8,995 bases of DNA from an uncultured Candidatus Melainabacteria bacterium (GTDB taxonomy: Bacteria; Cyanobacteriota; Vampirovibrionia; Gastranaerophilales; Gastranaerophilaceae), in the NCBI GenBank assembly GCA_934699705.1, contig CAKUXD010000046.1, positions 1 through 8,995 on the forward strand, written 5' to 3'. The notes beneath the pieces were generated by a model that worked only from the letters and a program-made list of their open reading frames with translations, searched no databases and was not told the origin of the DNA. The translations under genes were made by a program, and so were the position numbers. Positions 1 to 5,975 of the stretch are shown here, piece after piece; within the stretch, counting starts at the first letter, position 1; each line of letters begins with the position of its first letter.

Positions 1-386
1 ACGCTCTTGAACACCCTCTAAGCGGTGTAAAACCTGAATTATCACATGGTTTAGGCTTGGCAATGTTGTTACCTGCAGTAATTAAAGAAATTTATGCAAA
101 TCAATCTTATGTTTTAGCTGATGTTTTAGCTCCAATCGTTTCTGGCTTAACAGGTAATCCTGATGAAGCTGATAAAGCAGCTAAAGGTGTTGAAAATTGG
201 TTGAAATCAGTTGGTGTTGCTGAAAAACTAGAAGACGAAGGTTTTGTTGAAGCTGATGTTGAAAAATTAGTTAAATTAACTTATGAAACCCCTTCTTTAG
301 CTGGTTTATTAGCAATTGGACCTGTTGGTGATGGAAAAGAAGTTGTTGAAGCAATTTACAAAAATTCTTTAAAACCAATGGCGTAA
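1..386 (+). CDS. Iron-containing alcohol dehydrogenase, C-terminal part (5' end outside window)
   Basis: The frame is open from the first bases (codons from base 3) to TAA at 384-386 and gives 127 residues; the start lies upstream of the window. The visible start ALEHPLSGVKPELSHGLG, followed by LAMLLPAVI, matches the iron-binding region of group III (iron-dependent) alcohol dehydrogenases. There a histidine in the HPL-G stretch region and the histidine of the (P/S)HG motif coordinate the metal. The His of SHGLG is present; its partner histidine probably lies just before the window edge. The rest is the all-helical C-terminal domain, ending in a run of the 'GPVGDGKEVVEAIYKNSL' type. Such enzymes interconvert aldehydes or ketones and alcohols with NAD(P)H in the cytoplasm, often for redox balance in fermentation. 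The substrate cannot be told from this fragment. The gene ends 14 bases before a strong hairpin terminator. Family assignment is confident; the subfamily is open. Confidence 0.88.
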   Translation, partial: ALEHPLSGVKPELSHGLGLAMLLPAVIKEIYANQSYVLADVLAPIVSGLTGNPDEADKAAKGVENWLKSVGVAEKLEDEGFVEADVEKLVKLTYETPSLAGLLAIGPVGDGKEVVEAIYKNSLKPMA

Positions 387-395
387 GGTATTTAT

Positions 396-440
396 AAAAA
401 GAAACGGCGCAAGCTATGCTTGCGCCGTTTCTTTTTATTT
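396..440. terminator. Bidirectional rho-independent terminator
   Basis: A perfect 14-bp stem, GAAACGGCGCAAGC (401-414) with GCTTGCGCCGTTTC (418-431), closes a TAT loop. A-rich sequence precedes it and TTTTTATTTTT follows it, so it has a U-tract in both directions. It lies between the convergent alcohol dehydrogenase (stop at 386) and ferredoxin-nitroreductase (stop at 449) genes and should serve both. Confidence 0.93.
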
Positions 441-448
441 TTTATTTA

Positions 449-1255
449 TTATTTAACAGTAGTCATTTCGTAATAATCAGGTTGAATACCGCGTTTATAT
501 TCAATTGAAGGGTTACCGAATACCATTACATAAGATAGTTTGTGTGTTTTAGGTATTTCTAGTCGTTTCATAACTTTTTTGCTTAACGGAATTGTCCAGT
601 ATCCTAAACCGCACCAAACTGTGCCAAGTCCAAGGGTTTGAGCATATAATTCAAAATAACTTAACGCAATAATTGGGTCGATTTCTTTACAAGGTGCATT
701 TTTGTTTGCTGAAACAACTATTACGTGAGGTGCGTTTCTGAAAATGAAATCTTCCTTGCTCAAAATAGCATTTTTGTATTTTTTAATTTTTTTATTTGTT
801 GGGATAAATTTAACTAATTTTTCTAAATCGCTATACAAGTCGTGCCTTATTGAGTTCATTACTTCTATGTCTTCAACAATTGAAAAATGTAAGTCCTTGA
901 AATTGCAACCTGTTGGAGTCCAATTTAACATGTTTTTTAATTTGTTCATTGCTTCTGGTGCAATATTTTCTTGTTTATATTGTCTGCAACTTCTTCTGTT
1001 TTCAATTAAGTTCATCAAATCATCAGAATTTACACTGTGCTTGTACGGTGCTGAATTATTAGGATTTCTACCAAAAACAGAAATTGCGCCTTGTGGACAA
1101 ATTGCAAGACAATGTTGGCAAGCGCTACATTTTTGAGCATTACTGTAAGGGTAGCCGTTTTCGTCTGTTTTAATTACTTTTGCTGGACAATCATTTTTGC
1201 ATAAATTACATTTTATACATTTTTCTTTGTCCACTGTAAAATTCAAATCGTTCAT
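449..1255 (-). CDS. Ferredoxin-nitroreductase fusion protein
   Basis: This 268-aa cytoplasmic protein has two parts. Residues 13-24 (CIKCNLCKNDCP) and 43-54 (CSACQHCLAICP) are two complete CxxCxxCxxxCP clusters, so an N-terminal 2x[4Fe-4S] ferredoxin domain is expected. From about residue 78 a nitroreductase/FMN domain begins, with the RRSCRQY phosphate-binding signature (87-93), WTPTGCNFKDLHF (112-124) and the GLGTVWCG segment (209-216). The C-terminus VFGNPSIEYKRG is typical of the ferredoxin-linked nitroreductase subgroup. The expected role is FMN-dependent reduction of an organic or nitro-type substrate with electrons passed through the built-in ferredoxin; the real substrate is unknown. 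The ATG start is supported by AAGGAG six bases upstream. That sequence overlaps the TAA of pyruvate kinase (9-bp gap between the genes), so the two are probably co-transcribed and perhaps translationally coupled. Confidence 0.92.
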   Translation of the reverse strand: MNDLNFTVDKEKCIKCNLCKNDCPAKVIKTDENGYPYSNAQKCSACQHCLAICPQGAISVFGRNPNNSAPYKHSVNSDDLMNLIENRRSCRQYKQENIAPEAMNKLKNMLNWTPTGCNFKDLHFSIVEDIEVMNSIRHDLYSDLEKLVKFIPTNKKIKKYKNAILSKEDFIFRNAPHVIVVSANKNAPCKEIDPIIALSYFELYAQTLGLGTVWCGLGYWTIPLSKKVMKRLEIPKTHKLSYVMVFGNPSIEYKRGIQPDYYEMTTVK

Positions 1256-1264
1256 TTTTTCTCC

Positions 1265-2710
1265 TTATTTGTTACTTAAAGCATCAATTCTGTGAACTCT
1301 GACAAAATTTGTTCTGCCTGTAATTAATTTTGGAATTGAGCCAATGATAATAACTCTATCATCTTTTTGAAAATCTGTTTTTTCGTGTAAGAGTTTGTCG
1401 ATTTTTTTCAATAAATTATCAGTTAAATCAACGTCCCAATTTTTTAAATATGGGTGAATATCCCAATATAAATTCAATTTTCTGCAAGTTTTTTCCATAT
1501 CTGAAACAGCAATTACAGGAACTTTTGGTCTTAATTTTGACAATAATCTTGTAGTGTAGCCAGTATGCGTGAAGGCTAAGATTGCTTTTGCGCCTAAATA
1601 TTCTGCCATTTTTACTGCAGCACTTGCAATTGCTTGAGGTGTTGGTTCGTAATCCTCGTTCATATCAAGGTCTAAATTGTAATTACAGAAAGAGCTATCT
1701 TCCACGTTTCTAGCGATTTTAGCCATCATTTTAACCGCTTCTACTGGGTATTTACCCATGGCAGTTTCTCCAGAAAGCATTACTGCGTCTGTACCGTCAA
1801 GAATTGCATTTGCAACGTCAGAGGCTTCTGCACGAGTCGGAATAGGGTCTTCTATCATTGATTCAAGCATTTGTGTTGCAACAATACAAGTTTTTCTATG
1901 TTCAAAGGCTGATTCGATAATTCTTTTTTGAACCATTGGAACTTTTTCAGGCGATAATTCAATACCTAAGTCGCCTCTTGCAACCATTACTGCGTCAGTT
2001 ACATCTAAAATTTCTTCAATATTATTGACTGCTTCAGGTTTTTCAATTTTGGAAACAACTGGTATGTCTGCGCCAAAATGACTTATGTATTTTTTTGCTA
2101 ATAAAACGTCATCTTTATCTCTTACGAATGATAATGCAATGTAATCAGCGTTGTGTTCTACTGCAAATTTTATAAATTCTACATCTCGCTCTGTAATTGC
2201 TGAAACACTACCTGTACCCCCAGGAACATTAATACCTTTTCTTGGTTTTAAAAGCTCTCCATGCAATACTTTTACGTGAACTTTTGAACCTTCTTTTTTA
2301 ACCACCTGAATTTTAATCTTGCCGTCGTCAAGTAAAATACATTCGCCTTCATGAACATCGTCAGCGATACCTTTATAATCAACTGGTACAATGTTTTCAT
2401 CAGTTTGCTCTAATCCGTATTCTAAAACTAATTCCATGCCAACTTCAAGCGGAATTGGTTTAATAAGATTTCCAACTCTGATTTTAGGGCCTTGCAGGTC
2501 AACTAAAATTGGAATAAACATTTTTAATTTTTCTTCTATTGCTCTGATTTTTTCAATTGTTTTGGCATGTTCTTCTGCCGTATTGTGTGAAGTGTTTAGG
2601 CGGAACATGTTTGCTCCAGATAAAACTAGTTGTTCAATAATTTCTTCTTCACAACTAGCTGGCCCAAGTGTTGCAACTATTTTTGTCTTATTTCTTTTTC
2701 TTTTTAACAT
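1265..2710 (-). CDS. pyk: Pyruvate kinase, predicted K+-independent type
   Basis: This 481-aa protein is full length for the short (two-domain plus B-domain) pyruvate kinases. It transfers phosphate from phosphoenolpyruvate to ADP, giving pyruvate and ATP at the last step of glycolysis. Visible landmarks are KTKIVATLGPAS (8-19), FRLNTSH (36-42), DLQGPKIRVG (71-80), the catalytic signature VVSKIEKPEA with Lys221 and the metal-binding Glu223, ARGDLG (244-249), PTRAEASDVANA (291-302) and MLSGETA (311-317). The regulatory C-terminal domain ends in TNFVRVHRI; no PEP-utiliser-like extra domain is present. Lys76 stands where K+-dependent enzymes have Glu (Glu117 in rabbit muscle), together with Leu72, Gln73 and Val79. 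This is the known signature of K+-independent enzymes such as E. coli PykA. AAGGA lies seven bases before the ATG. The gene leads a probable two-gene operon with the downstream ferredoxin-nitroreductase. Confidence 0.97.
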   Translation of the reverse strand: MLKRKRNKTKIVATLGPASCEEEIIEQLVLSGANMFRLNTSHNTAEEHAKTIEKIRAIEEKLKMFIPILVDLQGPKIRVGNLIKPIPLEVGMELVLEYGLEQTDENIVPVDYKGIADDVHEGECILLDDGKIKIQVVKKEGSKVHVKVLHGELLKPRKGINVPGGTGSVSAITERDVEFIKFAVEHNADYIALSFVRDKDDVLLAKKYISHFGADIPVVSKIEKPEAVNNIEEILDVTDAVMVARGDLGIELSPEKVPMVQKRIIESAFEHRKTCIVATQMLESMIEDPIPTRAEASDVANAILDGTDAVMLSGETAMGKYPVEAVKMMAKIARNVEDSSFCNYNLDLDMNEDYEPTPQAIASAAVKMAEYLGAKAILAFTHTGYTTRLLSKLRPKVPVIAVSDMEKTCRKLNLYWDIHPYLKNWDVDLTDNLLKKIDKLLHEKTDFQKDDRVIIIGSIPKLITGRTNFVRVHRIDALSNK

Positions 2711-2751
2711 AATATAATCCTTATATTTTAAATGTACTTTTTACACTATTT

Positions 2752-2779
2752 ATTATATTATGTAAATTTTTGATTACAA
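2752..2779 (-). promoter_or_regulatory. Probable sigma-70-type promoter for pyk operon
   Basis: Read on the minus strand, TTGTAA (2779-2774) and a perfect TATAAT (2757-2752) are separated by 16 bases and lie about 40 bases upstream of the pyk ATG. The -35 box abuts the foot of the 2779-2813 hairpin. Assignment is by consensus only. Confidence 0.6.
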
Positions 2780-2813
2780 TAAGGCGCGAAGAACATTGTT
2801 CTTCGCGCCTTAT
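2779..2813 (-). terminator. Strong hairpin after the EF-hand gene, probable terminator
   Basis: A perfect 16-bp inverted repeat, ATAAGGCGCGAAGAAC (2779-2794) with its complement at 2798-2813, encloses the loop ATT. It begins 5 bases past the stop codon of the EF-hand gene, where a terminator would be expected. In that direction it is followed by TGTAATCAAAAATTT rather than a clean U-tract, so termination may be weaker than at the other hairpins in this window. It separates the EF-hand gene from the pyk promoter. Confidence 0.65.
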
Positions 2814-2817
2814 AAGT

Positions 2818-3159
2818 TTATTTGTTTTTCTTTTCTTGATCTATTTTATAAATTTTATCTGTTAGGTCTTTAACGTTCATACTTTTTGCGGTATTTAAGT
2901 TAATTCCATAATTTTCTTTTAAGTAGCTATCAATTTCTTTTTCAGAAATGATACCATCTTGGTTTTTATCAAAAATATTTTGTACTTTACTAATAACACT
3001 ATTTGTAATAAAAGGCTTTCCAAGAATTGAAACAGAGCCTTTAATTAGCTCCTTGAGCTCTTTTTGATTAAAGCCATTGCCGTCTTTATCGTATTTTTTC
3101 AAAAGCTCGCCTGTGTTCATTTTTAAAGTTTTGTTGTTAATACCTTTGTCGTAACGCAT
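2818..3159 (-). CDS. Small EF-hand calcium-binding protein
   Basis: This 113-aa protein has no signal peptide or membrane segment and is predicted to be soluble and cytoplasmic. The second loop, DKNQDGIISEKE (64-75), is a canonical 12-residue EF-hand with Asp64, Asn66, Asp68, Ser72 and Glu75 in the Ca2+-coordinating positions. The first, DKDGNGFNQKEL (24-35), has the right opening (Asp24, Asp26, Asn28, Gly29), but its hydrophobic residue and Glu come one place early. It is thus an 11-residue, non-canonical loop that may bind poorly. The pair spacing (about 40 residues) suits one EF-hand pair folding together. The likely role is calcium sensing or buffering; the partner is unknown. The ATG is supported by AAAGGA six bases upstream, and a TATAAT lies about 20 bases upstream of the start. 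It stands alone between hairpins, so it is probably monocistronic. Confidence 0.85.
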   Translation of the reverse strand: MRYDKGINNKTLKMNTGELLKKYDKDGNGFNQKELKELIKGSVSILGKPFITNSVISKVQNIFDKNQDGIISEKEIDSYLKENYGINLNTAKSMNVKDLTDKIYKIDQEKKNK

Positions 3160-3178
3160 AAATAATCCTTTTTTATAT

Positions 3179-3184
3179 ATTATA
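3179..3184 (-). promoter_or_regulatory. Probable -10 box for the EF-hand gene
   Basis: On the minus strand a perfect TATAAT ends 19 bases before the ATG of the EF-hand gene, with the Shine-Dalgarno AAAGGA in between. No convincing -35 hexamer is visible at 16-18 bases. The match is by consensus only in very AT-rich DNA. Confidence 0.4.
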
Positions 3185-3290
3185 GTAGTTTAAAAACCAA
3201 ATTATAAAAAATTTGCTATTATGTTTCAAGAATGTTACATGATTATAAAAATTCATATATTTGATGCATTTTTTGTTAGTAAAAATAATA

Positions 3291-3296
3291 TATACT
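3291..3296 (+). promoter_or_regulatory. Possible -10 box placing the dGTPase transcript start at its ATG
   Basis: TATACT is followed by six bases and then the ATG at 3303. A transcript starting the usual distance downstream would begin at or next to that ATG, giving a leaderless mRNA. This fits the lack of any Shine-Dalgarno sequence before the ATG. The -35 region is not recognisable and the DNA is very AT-rich, so this is a suggestion only. Confidence 0.35.
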
Positions 3297-3302
3297 TCTA
3301 TC

Positions 3303-4565
3303 ATGACTGAAAATTTAATACATCAACATTTAGAAAATATAGCAGATTTTTCAAGCGTAGCTATAAAAAAAGGAAATCCAAAATACGAGCAAGCAATTTC
3401 TCGTGTAAAGGAAATTTATAAAACGGATTATGACAAACGTTCTCCGTTTGAACGTGATGAGCATAGAATACTCCATTCTACTGCTTATAGAAGGTTAAAA
3501 AACAAAACGCAAGTATTTTTTGCGACAGATAATGACCATATTTGTACTCGTATTGAGCATGTATGTCATGTGGCATCTATTGCGGAAACAATTGCAAAAG
3601 TTTTAAATTTGAATTTGGAACTTGTTAATGCAATCGCAATTGGACACGATTTAGGGCATGCCCCTTTTGGACATCAGGGCGAATATATTTTGAACGATAT
3701 TGTTTTACAATATGGTATTCAAAAGCGTTTTTGGCATGAAGGTAACAGTTTGAATTTTGTTGATAATTTAGAAACTTTACCTGATTATGAAGGACATCAA
3801 CAAAACTTAAATCTTACTTATGCGGTACGTGATGGTATTGTTTGCCATTGTGGAGAAGTAAATGATAAAGTCTTAATTCCAAGAGATGAATTTTGTGATT
3901 TATCGCAAATTCAATATGCGAGCCATTTATCTCCATTTACTTATGAAGGTTGTGTTGTAAAATTATCCGATACAATAGCATATTTAGGTAGAGATATTGA
4001 AGATGCCTTAATCTACAATATTTTAACAAACGACCAAAAGAAAGAATTAGAACACATAATTCAACGAGCTTTTCCAAATGAAAAACTGCAAAATGTAAGT
4101 ACAAACATCTTAACTTACTATTTCATTCGTGATTTATGTCAAAACTCTACAATTGAAGGTGGTTTGAAATTTACAGATTCAACTTTTGAAATGATGCGAA
4201 TTATTAAAGAGTATAATACTGCTAACATTTGCGGACACGACAGATTAAAACCTTTCAAAAAATACGCAAGACTTATTATTGAAACAATTTTTGAAAAACT
4301 TGATAAATATTACTGTGAGGATATTTTATCAGCGCTTGAAAAAGAAGAAAAGTTATATCCAACGCTTACATCTTATTTCAAAAAATGGCTGATTAGGTAT
4401 ACAGAGATTAATTTAGCAGAGAAACAAAGATTGCAATGTGATAATAAAGTTGTTTATGATTACAAAAATCAACAGTCTTATCGACAATCTGTAATTCATT
4501 TTATTTCAGCAATGACAGATAAATTTGCAATAAAAATCTTTAATGAAATAATCAGTTTTACATAA
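3303..4565 (+). CDS. dgt: dGTPase-like HD-domain deoxynucleoside triphosphate triphosphohydrolase
   Basis: From ATG 3303 the protein is 420 aa, cytoplasmic, in the usual range for the dGTPase-like family. These enzymes hydrolyse dNTPs to the deoxynucleoside and triphosphate, helping control dNTP pools and sometimes limiting phage. Family landmarks are SPFERDEHRILHSTAYRRL (47-65) with KNKTQVF after it, TRIEH (His86), GHDLGHAPFGH (His115-Asp116, then His119 and His124) and KLSDTIAYLGRDIEDAL (Asp223). All four HD-metal ligands (His86, His115, Asp116, Asp223) are present, so it should be active. The frame is open upstream to a TTG at 3261, but the extra 14 residues look non-homologous and no Shine-Dalgarno sequence precedes either choice. 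I prefer ATG 3303, possibly leaderless. It diverges from the EF-hand gene and converges with the SUMF1 gene. Whether it prefers dGTP or is a broad dNTPase cannot be read from sequence. Confidence 0.92.
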   Translation: MTENLIHQHLENIADFSSVAIKKGNPKYEQAISRVKEIYKTDYDKRSPFERDEHRILHSTAYRRLKNKTQVFFATDNDHICTRIEHVCHVASIAETIAKVLNLNLELVNAIAIGHDLGHAPFGHQGEYILNDIVLQYGIQKRFWHEGNSLNFVDNLETLPDYEGHQQNLNLTYAVRDGIVCHCGEVNDKVLIPRDEFCDLSQIQYASHLSPFTYEGCVVKLSDTIAYLGRDIEDALIYNILTNDQKKELEHIIQRAFPNEKLQNVSTNILTYYFIRDLCQNSTIEGGLKFTDSTFEMMRIIKEYNTANICGHDRLKPFKKYARLIIETIFEKLDKYYCEDILSALEKEEKLYPTLTSYFKKWLIRYTEINLAEKQRLQCDNKVVYDYKNQQSYRQSVIHFISAMTDKFAIKIFNEIISFT

Positions 4566-4574
4566 ATTAAAATA

Positions 4575-4624
4575 GGAAAAGGAAAAAGGAAAAAGGCGGA
4601 TTTTGCGCTTGCGCAAAATCCGCC
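4575..4624 (-). terminator. Rho-independent terminator for the SUMF1 operon
   Basis: A perfect 14-bp stem, GGCGGATTTTGCGC (4595-4608) with GCGCAAAATCCGCC (4611-4624), has a tiny TT centre. On the minus strand it is followed by CCTTTTTCCTTTTTCC, made by a GGAAAA-type tandem run at 4575-4594. It lies between two convergent genes. The U-rich side serves the minus-strand SUMF1 gene; the plus-strand side (GTATTAATAT) is weaker for the dGTPase gene. Confidence 0.85.
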
Positions 4625-4647
4625 GTATTAATATATAAAAATAACTT

Positions 4648-5604
4648 TTAATATCTAATTAATCTAAAACCAACTGTATTGTATCCAAGATTAGGATTTC
4701 TGCCTTCTGTTCTGGCTTCAGTTCTGCAGTCCATTCTTGAAGTTGCCCAAGAACCACCTTTTACGGCTTTTGTTTGTGAAGTTCTATTTGTTGATGTCCA
4801 CTCCCAAACATTTCCCCACATATCAATTGCACCTGATGCAGATAATGTTTTAGAGTATGCTTCAACAGGTGTTAGTCCTTTGTTTTCACCGCTATTAAAA
4901 TCAGCATCTTTAGGCATATGACCAGCTGCAAATTCCCATTCTGTTTCTGTTGGAAGTCGATAATTCTTGCCTGTTGTTTTTGAAATCCAATTACAGTAGG
5001 TAATTGCGTCATTGTATGAAACATTTGTTACTGGATAATTTTCTTTATTTGTTGGTATTTTTCCGTAAGACCAACTAGAAGGTGCTTTGTAACCAGTTGC
5101 TTGAATAAATTTTGCGTATTCAAAGTTGGTAACTGGAGTGTAAGCTATATAAACATTTTGCCCTGCACCTAAAACGGGTAAAAATCCATCTTTTGTTTTT
5201 CTTGCATTGGGCGTTAATCGAGAATCTGTAAATCTGTTTAAAGATTGATTTATACGATTTTCTCTATCTCTAATCATTTCGTTTACAATTTCTTGCATTT
5301 CATCAATTTTTGATTGTTCTCTTGCGGTTTGTTTTAATTCAGATAGTTTAACTTTTTTTCGAGCTACGATTTTGTCATAATTGATTTCAATTTGTTTTCT
5401 AAGCGCGTTTTTATTTGCTTCAGTCGGATTTAATCTATAAGTTCGAATAAGTTCCTTTGTGATATCATCTAACTCAGGGCGCTCTTTTTCAATGGTTGTA
5501 CTGTATTTGAAAGATTTTGCGTCAGGGTTAATTTTCATTTCCGCTTTAGCAATAGTTGTAATAAAAATAATAAATGTAATTGTCAAGCAAATTTTTTTAA
5601 TCAT
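4648..5604 (-). CDS. Exported SUMF1/FGE-fold protein with helical N-terminal half
   Basis: The start is ATG 5604, with GAGG six bases upstream; an in-frame GTG at 5616 overlaps that Shine-Dalgarno sequence and is unlikely. The 318-aa product begins with MIKK and a hydrophobic stretch ending TIAKA-E, a good signal peptide with cleavage after Ala21. No lipobox is seen. Residues about 35-130 are charged and helical, probably coiled coil. From about 145 comes a formylglycine-generating-enzyme-type (SUMF1/EgtB/PvdO) domain with YTPVTNFEYAKF, YPVTNVSYNDAITYCNWIS, RLPTETEWEFAA, GNVWEWTS, KGGSWATS and the terminal VGFRL. The sulfatase-activating cysteine pair is not evident, so it is more likely a binding or structural member than a true formylglycine generator. 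It is the second gene of an operon, 11 bp after the glycine-repeat protein, and both products are exported. Confidence 0.87.
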   Translation of the reverse strand: MIKKICLTITFIIFITTIAKAEMKINPDAKSFKYSTTIEKERPELDDITKELIRTYRLNPTEANKNALRKQIEINYDKIVARKKVKLSELKQTAREQSKIDEMQEIVNEMIRDRENRINQSLNRFTDSRLTPNARKTKDGFLPVLGAGQNVYIAYTPVTNFEYAKFIQATGYKAPSSWSYGKIPTNKENYPVTNVSYNDAITYCNWISKTTGKNYRLPTETEWEFAAGHMPKDADFNSGENKGLTPVEAYSKTLSASGAIDMWGNVWEWTSTNRTSQTKAVKGGSWATSRMDCRTEARTEGRNPNLGYNTVGFRLIRY

Positions 5605-5615
5605 AAAAAACCTCA

Positions 5616-5858
5616 CTATTTAGTTTTTAATTCACCATTTTTAAGTCCATTTTTAAGGCCTTTCTTTAAACCGTATTTCATTCCATTTTTTTTGCCGTAT
5701 TTTAAGCCTTCTTTTTGACCATTAACTTGTCCATTTTTAAGTCCTTCTTTTTGAATATTCGGCGTATTTGTTTTTCCTTGTGTTGCGGCAAATGCCGAAT
5801 TAACATAAAGTCCACTGATAAACATTCCTAATACTAAAACTGATAAAATCTTTTTCAT
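5616..5858 (-). CDS. Small exported protein with ten-fold Gly-X3 repeat
   Basis: The start is ATG 5858, preceded by GAGGAGG at good spacing; an in-frame ATG 30 codons' worth of bases further up has no such site. The 80-aa product starts MKKILSVLVLGMFISG, with a signal peptide likely cleaved after SAFA (Ala24). The mature part is dominated by tetrapeptides of the form G-[LQKM]-[KV]-[NYKE]. Glycines fall at 39, 43, 47, 51, 55, 59, 63, 67, 71 and 75 without a single break, rich in Lys and very basic. At the DNA level the units are 12 bases (for example GGACTTAAAAAT, found three times), with varied third positions. The spacing equals that of the 'deca-GX3' motif of eukaryotic Yae1/Lto1 proteins, but nothing else supports homology. 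It may form a glycine-zipper-like helix or bind an anionic partner. It is the first gene of an operon with the SUMF1 protein. Confidence 0.82.
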   Translation of the reverse strand: MKKILSVLVLGMFISGLYVNSAFAATQGKTNTPNIQKEGLKNGQVNGQKEGLKYGKKNGMKYGLKKGLKNGLKNGELKTK

Positions 5859-5900
5859 AATGCCTCCTCTCATACCCAGTTTATGCAAAATTTTAAGGGT

Positions 5901-5906
5901 ATTATA
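5901..5906 (-). promoter_or_regulatory. Probable -10 box for the Gly-X3/SUMF1 operon
   Basis: On the minus strand a perfect TATAAT lies 42 bases before the ATG of the glycine-repeat gene, leaving room for a short leader that ends in GAGGAGG. No clear -35 element is seen. It implies that the operon has its own promoter rather than depending on the 543-aa gene upstream, whose stop is about 70 bases away. Confidence 0.45.
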
Positions 5907-5975
5907 TTAAATCTAACGAGCAAAAATTAAAAAAGTTCATTTTTATTGATAAATGTTAAAAATTGTAAAGCAGAA

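Noticed and set aside
744..1136. Plus-strand open frame of 130 codons
   Set aside because: It is entirely antisense to the ferredoxin-nitroreductase gene, which has full domain support; its Phe/Leu-rich composition is typical of a shadow frame.
4648..5000. Diversity-generating retroelement target in the SUMF1-fold gene
   Set aside because: Some such targets have this fold, but no reverse transcriptase, template repeat or Asn/Tyr-codon-rich variable C-terminus is present in the window.
5859..5888. Upstream in-frame ATG start (MHKLGMRGG) for the Gly-X3 protein
   Set aside because: The extension would place the strong GAGGAGG ribosome binding site inside the coding region and put charged residues before a well-formed signal peptide.
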